Assembly (NCBI RefSeq): GCF_036227605.1
Contig: NZ_CP109487.1
Span: forward strand, 8,543,001-8,607,000
Length of the DNA stretch: 64,000 nt
Reading direction: 5' to 3'
From: Streptomyces sp. NBC_01439
GTDB taxonomy: Bacteria; Actinomycetota; Actinomycetes; Streptomycetales; Streptomycetaceae
How positions within the stretch are numbered: the stretch's first letter is position 1; each line of letters begins with the position of its first letter. The notes beneath the pieces are model-generated. The model had not been told where the DNA came from and made no database searches. It saw only the letters and a list, made by a program, of their open reading frames with translations. Below are positions 8,193-14,563 of the stretch, in pieces. Made by a program: the position numbers and the translations under genes.

Positions 8193-9035
8193 TCAGGACG
8201 CGGCGGCCAGGGGCTCCTGGAGTTCGGTGACCCACCGGTCCGGGTCCTCGGGGCAGGCCAGGGTCAGCTCGCGCGCGTACCCGGCCGAGCGGTGCCCGTG
8301 CCCGTCGACCCACCGTGCCAGGGCCTGCGACGTCGGCAGCACGCCGTCCATCGAGCCGCGGTGCACCACGGTGGCGGCCCGCTCCACCGCCGGCAGCGTG
8401 ACGATCCGTACCTCACCCCCGAGGTCCTCGGCGCGGACCGAAGGCGCCACCGGCAGGCCGGCATGGACGAGGACCGCCCCCGTGGGTCCACCGGCGGCCG
8501 CATCCTCGTAGTAGGCGGTGCCGGGGCCGGTCGGGACGACCCCGGCCTCCTCGATCCGGCGGCACAGCTCCGCGTAGAGCGGCCCGATGACCGGCCCGAT
8601 GTCCTGCGGTTCGTAACTCGCGGCCGTGCCGATCAGCTCGGCGAGCCGCACGGCCGGAAGGCTCTTCACGACGATGTCGTCAGCGGGCATGGTTCCCTCT
8701 TCCTCAATGGTCCGGAGCCTCGCCTCGACCTGGACCAGCCGGGCCGCCGCGGCGGCCATGGCGGTCTCCAACTCGGCCTGCCGCAGCCGCAGCATGCCGC
8801 GCAGTTCCTCCGCACCCACCCGCTCGCCGAGGATCGTCCCCACCTGGTCGAGGGAGAAGCCGAGTTCCTTGAGCGCGATGATCCGGTTGAGGCGGGCGAG
8901 CTGCCCGGCCTCGTAGGAGCGGTAGCCGGTGAAGGGGTCGACACGCGCCGGGCGCAGCAGTCCGAGAGCGTCGTAGTGACGCAGCATGCGGACCGACACC
9001 CGGCCGTGCTTGGCGAAGTCTCCGATGGTGAACAT
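8193..9035 (-). CDS. MerR-family regulator with GyrI-like effector domain
   Basis: 280 residues. The N-terminal MerR winged helix (MFTIGDFAKHGRVSVRMLRHYDALGLL) is followed by a dimerisation coiled coil (~75-115). The C-terminal domain (~120-280) is a GyrI-like/BmrR-type small-molecule binding fold ending ELTLACPEDPDRWVTELQEPL. Such regulators respond to drugs or other amphipathic molecules. The start at 9035 begins the family motif exactly; it has its own MerR-type promoter at 9046-9076. No adjacent drug exporter is seen. Confidence 0.9.
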   Translation of the reverse strand: MFTIGDFAKHGRVSVRMLRHYDALGLLRPARVDPFTGYRSYEAGQLARLNRIIALKELGFSLDQVGTILGERVGAEELRGMLRLRQAELETAMAAAAARLVQVEARLRTIEEEGTMPADDIVVKSLPAVRLAELIGTAASYEPQDIGPVIGPLYAELCRRIEEAGVVPTGPGTAYYEDAAAGGPTGAVLVHAGLPVAPSVRAEDLGGEVRIVTLPAVERAATVVHRGSMDGVLPTSQALARWVDGHGHRSAGYARELTLACPEDPDRWVTELQEPLAAAS

Positions 9036-9045
9036 GACGCTCTCC

Positions 9046-9076
9046 ACTACAAGGTCTGACACAGGGGGAGGGTCAA
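9046..9076 (-). promoter_or_regulatory. MerR-type promoter with 19-bp spacer
   Basis: Minus strand: TTGACC (9076-9071), 19 bases, TGTAGT (9051-9046), only 10 bases before the ATG at 9035. Spacers of 19-20 bp are typical of MerR-controlled promoters, and the spacer holds imperfect dyad symmetry (ACCCTC...GTCAGACC). Autoregulation is likely. Confidence 0.6.
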
Positions 9077-9103
9077 GCTTCGCACCGGCGACGGACGCGG
9101 CGG

Positions 9104-9541
9104 TCAGCGGCCGTACTGCCGCAGACAGAGGTCGACGATGGACGGCGGTACCGCGCCCTCCGCGGCCGCGCACAACTGGTCCAGGCGGGGCGGCGGGACC
9201 GGCCGCCGCCGCGGATGAGCCGTTGCCGACCCGGGCGTCCGCTTGCGCCGGGGCGGCGCCGCCTTCGCGGCCCGCTCGCGCGGGGGCTCCGGCTCCGGAG
9301 CCGACTTCGGGACCTGCCCCGGGCCCGCGCCCGGCTCCCGGGCCGCGTCCGGAGCGGGCGCGGTGGCCTCGGGCAGGGCCCCCAACGGCAGGGCCCGGGG
9401 CGTCGGGACCTCGGGTGCCTCGGCCGGCGGTACGGATCCGCGCACGGGAGCAGGATCCGGATCCCGGGGCCCGACGGAGACGCAGCCGGTGCTGGCGAGG
9501 AGCACGACGAGGGAGAGGGGCACGGCCCGGCGCAACTGCAT
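9104..9541 (-). CDS. Small lipoprotein, first of two paralogues
   Basis: 145 residues. A lipoprotein signal with lipobox LLASTGC (Cys about 20) is followed by a long Pro/Ala-rich, then Arg/Lys-rich linker that may cross the cell wall. The C-terminal motif is LCAAAEGAVPPSIVDLC. The same arrangement recurs at 20935-21453. AAGGTGG lies 5 bases before the ATG. The two upstream regions are also alike at conserved spacing, so they are probably co-regulated. Function unknown; surface anchoring with a disulphide-closed C-terminal hairpin is inference. Confidence 0.75.
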   Translation of the reverse strand: MQLRRAVPLSLVVLLASTGCVSVGPRDPDPAPVRGSVPPAEAPEVPTPRALPLGALPEATAPAPDAAREPGAGPGQVPKSAPEPEPPRERAAKAAPPRRKRTPGSATAHPRRRPVPPPRLDQLCAAAEGAVPPSIVDLCLRQYGR

Positions 9542-9813
9542 CCGACCACCTTGCCGTACGGTCGGGCCGGACCGGTTTCCCTCTCACGCGTGCGGGTGAA
9601 ACCCGTCCGGCGGGAATGGAACGGGGTGTGTGGGGACGCTCGCGGCGGCCGTCACCGTGTGGGGCGGGCGGGCGGGCGCTGCGGGAGCGGCATGCGCGAC
9701 AGATCGGATGGACGGGGGCGGATCGGACACCCGGCTTGACCCGGCCCCCGCCGGAGGGCAAGAGTGCGCCGATCGAGGACCACAGCGTGAGCCGCACTTC
9801 GGAGAGACGTCAG

Positions 9814-9957
9814 ATGCCCATATCCGTTCGCCCGTCGATCGACCCGGCCGAAATCGACGGTCCTCCGGCGCGCAACGCAGACGACGTACTCGGGACGCCC
9901 GGCGCCCCCGCCGCCGGTGCGGCCCCGTCTCCCGCCGCCCGGCGGCACGGAGCCTGA
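9814..9957 (+). CDS. Possible small protein of 47 residues
   Basis: An open frame with GGAGAGA 6 bases before the ATG. The product (MPISVRPSIDPAEIDG..., Ala/Pro-rich, no Cys) matches nothing I recognise. It is 63 bases upstream of the peptidoglycan-binding protein gene and in the same direction, so it could be a leader gene of that unit. The 272-base stretch before it (9542-9813) otherwise contains only the lipoprotein promoter region. Confidence 0.35.
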   Translation: MPISVRPSIDPAEIDGPPARNADDVLGTPGAPAAGAAPSPAARRHGA

Positions 9958-10020
9958 CCGACCGGGCGGGGGCCGGCGCCGCACCGCCGCGCCGGCCCCC
10001 GTTCCCGCCGGGAAACCACC

Positions 10021-10803
10021 ATGCGCCAGGACCCTGATGAGAGCGGGATCGTCCCCGACGACCACCTGTTCGTACGCCCGTACGTCGCCCCCTCGGGCCC
10101 ACCGCCCCGATCGAGCGCGCCCGCCTGGCCGCAGACCGGCCCCCTCGCCTTCCCCGGCCCCGCGCACGTCCAGGAACCCGGCGTTCCTGTCGCCGCTTCC
10201 GTTCCCGTTCCCGCGCCCGTTCCCGCGCCCGGTTCCGCTCCCGACCCGACTGCGGGCCGCAGTGCCGGCCGGGGTCGTCGCAGCCGGCTCCCGTTCGCCG
10301 TCCTGACCCTGCTGGCGCTCGCCGCGGTGGGCGCCCTGGCGCTCCTGCTGGGCGGCCCCGACCCGCAGCCGCCCCGGGCCGGGGCGCCCGCCGAGCTGTC
10401 CGTACCGAGGCTCCCGGGGCACGGTCCGGACTCCGTCCCCGAGACCGGCGGGCCCGGCCCGACCGCGTCCGCACCGTCCGCCTCCACCTCTGCCGCCGGC
10501 TCGCCGGCTCCCTCCCGAGAACCGGGCGCCGCCGCGAGCCGGGGCCCGAAACCGCCCTCGTCGCCCAGCGCTTCGGTCCCTAGCCCGCCGAGCTCTCCCG
10601 GAACGCTGCGGATGGGCGACAGCGGCCCCGAGGTGCGCGCCCTTCAGGAGCTGCTCCACGGGCAGGGGTTCACGTACGTCTCCGTCACCGGGGTCTACGA
10701 CAGCCAGACCAAGCGCGGCGTCGGCCAGCTGCAGCGCGACCGCTCCATCAAGGGCGACCCTCCGGGCGTCTACGGTCCGGCCACCCAGGCGGCGATGGGC
10801 TGA
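10021..10803 (+). CDS. Membrane-anchored peptidoglycan-binding protein
   Basis: 260 residues. A Pro-rich cytosolic part with a VPVPAPVPAP stretch is followed by basic residues, one transmembrane helix (~90-111), a Ser/Pro/Ala-rich outside linker, and a C-terminal PG_binding_1 domain (about 195-260: LRMGDSGPEVRALQELL, GVYDSQTKRGVGQLQ, GVYGPATQAAM). The domain binds cell-wall peptidoglycan. No catalytic domain is attached, so it likely tethers membrane to wall. GGGAAA precedes the ATG at modest spacing. Confidence 0.8.
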   Translation: MRQDPDESGIVPDDHLFVRPYVAPSGPPPRSSAPAWPQTGPLAFPGPAHVQEPGVPVAASVPVPAPVPAPGSAPDPTAGRSAGRGRRSRLPFAVLTLLALAAVGALALLLGGPDPQPPRAGAPAELSVPRLPGHGPDSVPETGGPGPTASAPSASTSAAGSPAPSREPGAAASRGPKPPSSPSASVPSPPSSPGTLRMGDSGPEVRALQELLHGQGFTYVSVTGVYDSQTKRGVGQLQRDRSIKGDPPGVYGPATQAAMG

Positions 10804-10834
10804 CCGACCGCCGCACCCTCCGACCCCGTGAGGA

Positions 10835-10848
10835 TTGAACGCGTTCAA
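10835..10848. promoter_or_regulatory. 14-bp perfect palindrome over a probable promoter
   Basis: TTGAACGCGTTCAA is perfectly palindromic, like many TetR-type operators. TTGAAC can also serve as a -35 box, with AGGCTA (10859-10864) as -10 at 18 bp. Transcription would then start near 10871, inside any upstream-start version of the next gene. No regulator gene is adjacent. Confidence 0.55.
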
Positions 10849-10938
10849 ATCTCGTGTCAGGCTACTGGTGAACGCAGAACGGGCGCTTTCGAGCGCTTCG
10901 TTCCCGTGCCATCCGTACCCGTGCCCAAGGGGGTTTCC

Positions 10939-11121
10939 TTGTCCGTCCCGGTCCCACCGCCCGGCCCGCCGCCGCCCCCGCACCCCCGACCGGTGCCCGC
11001 ACCCCCGCCCCCGCCGGACGAGCACAGGGTGGCGAAGGCATTCGCAATGTCCTGCTTCACCGCCGTCGTCGTCGTGCTGCTGCTCTTGATGGCGCTGTTC
11101 AGCCTGGGAGGGTGGATCTGA
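10939..11121 (+). CDS. Proline-rich tail-anchored small membrane protein
   Basis: 60 residues from a TTG start preceded by AAGGGGG. The first half is almost pure Pro-rich (SVPVPPPGPPPPPHPRP). The C-terminal end is one hydrophobic helix (TAVVVVLLLLMALFSLGGWI), giving a tail-anchored layout. In-frame GTG codons at 10921 and 10828 are alternatives; the promoter at 10835-10864 argues against 10828. The leader has a hairpin GCGCT-TTCG-AGCGC (10883-10896) with a stable UUCG loop. Function unknown. Confidence 0.5.
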   Translation: MSVPVPPPGPPPPPHPRPVPAPPPPPDEHRVAKAFAMSCFTAVVVVLLLLMALFSLGGWI

Positions 11122-11148
11122 ACCCTGGAACCGTCGGCCCCCGCGGGA

Positions 11149-11892
11149 TCAGCGGCCGCCGGAGACCCGCAGCACCGTGCCCGTCGTGTACGAGGCGTCC
11201 GCGGAGAGCAGCCAGGCGACCGCCCCGGCGATCTCTTCGGGCCGGCCGGGCCGGCCGAGCGGGATCCCCGCCGCGGCCTTCGCCGGACGGTCGGGATCGC
11301 CCATGGCCGCGTGCATGTCGGTCTCGATGATGCCCGGAGCCACGGCGTTGACCCGGATCCCGTCCGGGCCGAGCTCTTTGGCGAGCCCCACGGTGAGCGC
11401 GTCGACGGCCGCCTTGGTCGCTGCGTAGTGCACGTACTCCCCGGGACTGCCGAGGGTGGCGGCCGTGGAGGAGACGTTCACGATCGCCCCGCCGTCGCCC
11501 TCCGCCATGTCCCGGGCGGCCCGGCGGCAGCACAGCAGATACCCGAGGAGGTTCACCTCGACGACCCGCCGCAGGTCCTCGGTGCGGGCATCGGCGAGCC
11601 GGCCCAGCGGGCCCGTCACCCCGGCGTTGTTCACCAGCCCGGTCACCCGGCCGAGTTCGGCGCCGGCGATGTCGAAGAGCCGCTCGACGGCGCACTCCTC
11701 GGAAATGTCACCGCGCACGGTCACACAGCGTGCCCCGGCGGCCCGCACCTGCTCGGCGACGGCCCCGGCCGCCGCCGCGTCGCGGGTGTAACCGAGCGCC
11801 AGATCGTGCCCGTCGGCGGCCAGCCGCAGACAGGTCGCCGCACCGATGCCCCTGCTGCCGCCGGTGACGACGGTGACCGGACGAGCTGACAT
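11149..11892 (-). CDS. SDR-family oxidoreductase, FabG-like
   Basis: 247 residues, a classical short-chain dehydrogenase/reductase. The cofactor motif TGGSRGIG is near residue 11, NNAG near 90, Ser in NVSSTAAT near 141, and YVHYAATK supplies the catalytic Tyr and Lys (~155-159). The last part, VAPGIIETDM and VSGG, is FabG-like. AGGAGG lies 6 bases before the ATG at 11892, which rules out the longer frame running into the MITE upstream. Substrate unknown; NADPH-dependent carbonyl reduction is the family reaction. Confidence 0.9.
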   Translation of the reverse strand: MSARPVTVVTGGSRGIGAATCLRLAADGHDLALGYTRDAAAAGAVAEQVRAAGARCVTVRGDISEECAVERLFDIAGAELGRVTGLVNNAGVTGPLGRLADARTEDLRRVVEVNLLGYLLCCRRAARDMAEGDGGAIVNVSSTAATLGSPGEYVHYAATKAAVDALTVGLAKELGPDGIRVNAVAPGIIETDMHAAMGDPDRPAKAAAGIPLGRPGRPEEIAGAVAWLLSADASYTTGTVLRVSGGR

Positions 11893-11932
11893 GGGGCCTC
11901 CTGCGGGACACGGAACCTGGGACAGCGGCGCC

Positions 11933-12097
11933 CTAGTGCTGTGGCCGGAAAGGTTTGCCGGTTCGCGGCGTTCGGTGCGGTGCATCGCAAGGCGGAGGAC
12001 AGCGGCTCGTACTGGACGTACTTGCGCGGTCCGACAACGCGGCGAGGCGCCGTACCGGGCGTCGTGAGCCGGTGAACCTTTCCGGTCACAGCACTAG
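11933..12097. mobile_element. MITE with ~32-bp imperfect terminal inverted repeats
   Basis: A 165-bp segment begins CTAGTGCTGTGGCCGGAAAG and ends with the near-perfect complement, CTTTCCGGTCACAGCACTAG on the + strand. The arms match at about 28 of 32 positions. Both ends carry CTAG, consistent with insertion at a TA or CTAG target, as IS630- or some IS5-family elements do. There is no room for a transposase, so it would move in trans. It lies in the promoter region upstream of the SDR gene and the RNA ligase gene. Confidence 0.75.
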
Positions 12098-12130
12098 CGA
12101 CGCCAGGGGCGCAGCGACGCCAGGGGCGCC
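12097..12130. repeat. Two tandem 17-bp repeats at the MITE edge
   Basis: GCGACGCCAGGGGCGC plus A or C occurs at 12097-12113 and again at 12114-12130, starting at the last base of the MITE. It may be a trace of the insertion or of replication slippage. Confidence 0.6.
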
Positions 12131-12169
12131 AGCGGCGCGCCGGGGCGGGCAGGCTAACACCGTGATATT

Positions 12170-12182
12170 CGCTGGACCAGCG
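12170..12182. promoter_or_regulatory. Short palindrome upstream of the RNA ligase gene
   Basis: CGCTGG-A-CCAGCG is a perfect dyad about 87 bases before the ligase start, next to an AT-richer patch (GTGATATT). It is a candidate operator; no bound regulator can be named. Confidence 0.35.
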
Positions 12183-12268
12183 GAAATGGCCAGAAGCAGA
12201 GTGGTCGTCACCGACGCACCGCACCACCGGGCGTCGTCCGTGTCCCCGATCACTGTTGGAGCCGTCCC

Positions 12269-13345
12269 ATGTCGACCCTGCGCGTCACCGCCGAAGAACT
12301 GACCGTCCACGAGCACCCGAACGCGGATGCGCTGGAACTGGCCCAGGTGGGCCTGTATCGCGCCGTGATCGCCAAGGACGCCTACCGCACGGGTGAGTAC
12401 GCGGTCTACATCCCCGAACAGGCGGTGCTGCCGGCGGATCTGATCGAGGAGCTCGGCCTCACCGGGCGGCTCGCGGGCGGCTCCGCCGACCGGGTCAAGG
12501 CGGTACGGCTGCGCGGCGAACTCTCGCAAGGACTGGTGTGCCGGCCGCGCGCGCTCGCCGACGTGGACCTGGCGCAGGCGGCCGAGGAAGGGACGGACTT
12601 CGCGGAACTGCTCGGCATCACCAAATGGGCCCCGCCCATACCCACGACCATGAACGGTGACGTCGAAGCCGCCGCCGACCTGATGCCGTGGGTCGACATC
12701 GAGAACCTCCAGCGCTACCCGCATATCTTCGAGCCCGGCGAGCCGGTCGTCCTCACCGAGAAACTGCACGGCACCGCCTGCCTGTTCACGTACGTGGCCG
12801 AGGGCGAGCGGTCCTTCGTCTCCTCCAAGGGGTTCGGCTCGAAGGGCCTGGCGCTCAAGGAGGACGAGCGCAACCTCTATTGGCGGGCCGTACGCGGGCA
12901 CGGCGTGGCGGCCGTCGCGGCCGCCCTGGCCCACCGCCTCGGCGCGACCCGGGTCGGGATCTTCGGCGAGGTGTACGGCAAGGGCGTCCAGGACCTGTCG
13001 TACGGGACCGACGTCCGTACCGCCGACGCGCCACCCGGATACGCCGTCTTCGACGTCTCCGCCGAGATCGACGGGCAGACGTGCTGGCTGGACCCGGCCG
13101 CCGTCCTGACGGACGGTGAGCTTCCGCTGGTACCACGGCTGTACGAGGGCCCGTACGACCTCGACACGGTGCTGGAACTGGCGAGCGGCCGCGAGACCGT
13201 CTCCGGCAAGGCCGTGCACCTGCGGGAGGGTGTCGTCATCCGGCCGTCGGCGGAACGGTACAGCCCGGTCACGGGCGGCCGCGCCATCGCCAAGGCGGTT
13301 AGCCCGGCGTACCTGACCCGCAAGGGCGGCACCGAGTACGAGTGA
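12269..13345 (+). CDS. RNA ligase, DraRnl (Rnl5) type
   Basis: 358 residues. Family layout: an N-terminal OB-like domain (~1-120), then an ATP-dependent nucleotidyltransferase ligase domain. Motif I is EKLHGT with the Lys that takes AMP at 165; motif III FGEVYG 232-237; motif IV EGVVIRP 320-326; motif V has Lys342 (AIAKAVS). The enzyme joins 3'-OH and 5'-phosphate RNA ends, typically sealing nicks. TTGGAG precedes the ATG. A perfect terminator hairpin follows. It lies 1.2 kb from the RNA-repair operon on the opposite strand, making two RNA ligases in this neighbourhood. Confidence 0.9.
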   Translation: MSTLRVTAEELTVHEHPNADALELAQVGLYRAVIAKDAYRTGEYAVYIPEQAVLPADLIEELGLTGRLAGGSADRVKAVRLRGELSQGLVCRPRALADVDLAQAAEEGTDFAELLGITKWAPPIPTTMNGDVEAAADLMPWVDIENLQRYPHIFEPGEPVVLTEKLHGTACLFTYVAEGERSFVSSKGFGSKGLALKEDERNLYWRAVRGHGVAAVAAALAHRLGATRVGIFGEVYGKGVQDLSYGTDVRTADAPPGYAVFDVSAEIDGQTCWLDPAAVLTDGELPLVPRLYEGPYDLDTVLELASGRETVSGKAVHLREGVVIRPSAERYSPVTGGRAIAKAVSPAYLTRKGGTEYE

Positions 13346-13391
13346 GCCCCCGCGCCCTGCCGCGCTCTGCCGCGCCGCGCCGCGCCGCGCC

Positions 13392-13420
13392 GCGCCCGCC
13401 CCGCTTCGTGGGGCGGGCGC
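13392..13420. terminator. Intrinsic terminator of the RNA ligase gene
   Basis: An 11-bp perfect stem, GCGCCCGCCCC (13392-13402) with GGGGCGGGCGC (13410-13420), and a 7-base loop. Just before it is a simple CCGCG repeat (about 13370-13395), which could slip. Confidence 0.75.
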
Positions 13421-13480
13421 TTCGTGCATGGTGGGATGGGCCAGGGGCGGGTTCCACCAGCACACGGAGAGGCCGGGTAC

Positions 13481-14431
13481 ATGTCCCAGTCGGGCGGCAG
13501 CAGCCAGGAAACCATGCGGGCGATGGCGTACGAGACGTACGGCGGGACGGAGGTGCTCTCCGAGACCCGGCTGCCGATGCCCAAGGTCGGACCCGGTGAG
13601 GTCCTCGTCCGGGTCAAGTGCGCCGCGGTCAACCCCGTCGACTGGAAGATCATGGCGGGCGGGCTCGACCCCCTGATGGACGTGGTCTACCCGGTGGTCC
13701 CCGGCTGGGACGTGTCCGGCACCGTCGAGCGGGTCGGCATCGACACCCCCGAATACGCCGAGGGCGACGAGGTCATCGCGTACGCCCGCAAGGACTACGT
13801 GCACGGCGGGACCTTCGCCGAGTTCGTCACCGTCCCCGTGCGCGCCCTCGCGCACAAGCCCACCTCCCTCACCTGGGCCGAGGCCGCCGGACTCCCGCTC
13901 GCCGGGCTCACCGCCTACCAGCTGCTCACCCGCCTGGGCACCGGCAAGGACGACACCGTCCTCATCCACGGCGCGGCGGGCGGCGTCGGCTCCTTCGGCG
14001 TGCAGATCGCCCGCGCACTGGGCGCCCGGGTCATCGGCACCGCCTCCCCGCGCAACCACGACCGGGTACGCGAACTCGGCGCCGAACCCGTCGAGTACGG
14101 GGACGGGCTCGCCGCGCGCGTACGGGCCCTCGTACCCGACGGCCCCACGGTCGTCGCGGACTTCGTCGGCGGCGTCGGCGCCGTCACCCGGGAGGTGCTG
14201 CACGACGACGGCCGGCACGCATCCATCGCCGACCCCAGTGTGCTCGGTGCGGGCGGCGAGTGGATGTGGGTCCGCCCGGTCGGTAGCGACCTGGCCGAAC
14301 TGGGGCGGCTCGCCGACAGCGGACAGCTGAAGGTGCCGGTCGCGACGACCTTCCCGCTGGGCGAGCTGGCGGCCGCCTTCGAGCTGAGCCAGGGAGGTCA
14401 CACGGCAGGGAAGATCATCATCGAGATCTGA
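13481..14431 (+). CDS. NADP-dependent quinone-oxidoreductase-like enzyme (MDR)
   Basis: 316 residues. A zinc-independent medium-chain dehydrogenase/reductase: GroES-like N-terminal half (VGPGEVLVRVKCAAVNPVDWKIM, VPGWDVSGTVERVG), then a Rossmann half with GAAGGVGSFGVQIA (~165-178) and the closing HTAGKIIIEI. It probably reduces quinones or enones with NADPH. GGAGAGG lies 8 bases before the ATG at 13481. No functional link to the neighbouring RNA-repair genes is evident. Confidence 0.9.
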   Translation: MSQSGGSSQETMRAMAYETYGGTEVLSETRLPMPKVGPGEVLVRVKCAAVNPVDWKIMAGGLDPLMDVVYPVVPGWDVSGTVERVGIDTPEYAEGDEVIAYARKDYVHGGTFAEFVTVPVRALAHKPTSLTWAEAAGLPLAGLTAYQLLTRLGTGKDDTVLIHGAAGGVGSFGVQIARALGARVIGTASPRNHDRVRELGAEPVEYGDGLAARVRALVPDGPTVVADFVGGVGAVTREVLHDDGRHASIADPSVLGAGGEWMWVRPVGSDLAELGRLADSGQLKVPVATTFPLGELAAAFELSQGGHTAGKIIIEI

Positions 14432-14436
14432 TCCAC

Positions 14437-14548
14437 GTGACCCCGGACCCGTGACCCCGGACCCGTGACCCCGGACCCGTGACCCCGGCCCCGTGACCCC
14501 GGACCCGTGACCCCGGACCCGTGACCCCGGACCCGTGACCCCGGACCC
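14437..14548. repeat. 14-bp minisatellite, eight copies
   Basis: Eight head-to-tail copies of GTGACCCCGGACCC; only the fourth differs (CCCC at its end). They fill the gap between convergent genes (MDR enzyme and the 952-aa repair protein). There is no internal dyad, so it is not a terminator array or CRISPR. Copy number is likely to vary between strains. Confidence 0.95.
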
Positions 14549-14563
14549 CTGCGCGCTCACTCC

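Noticed and set aside
9036..9797. N-terminal extension of the MerR frame (254 codons)
   Set aside because: Low-complexity Arg/Pro/Gly sequence that crosses the lipoprotein gene; the MerR motif begins exactly at 9035, behind a MerR-type promoter.
14437..14548. CRISPR-like look of the 14-bp array
   Set aside because: Units are contiguous with no spacers, and no cas genes are present.
12086..14560. Long minus-strand frame opposite the RNA ligase and MDR genes
   Set aside because: It runs through the minisatellite and mirrors two well-recognised plus-strand genes.
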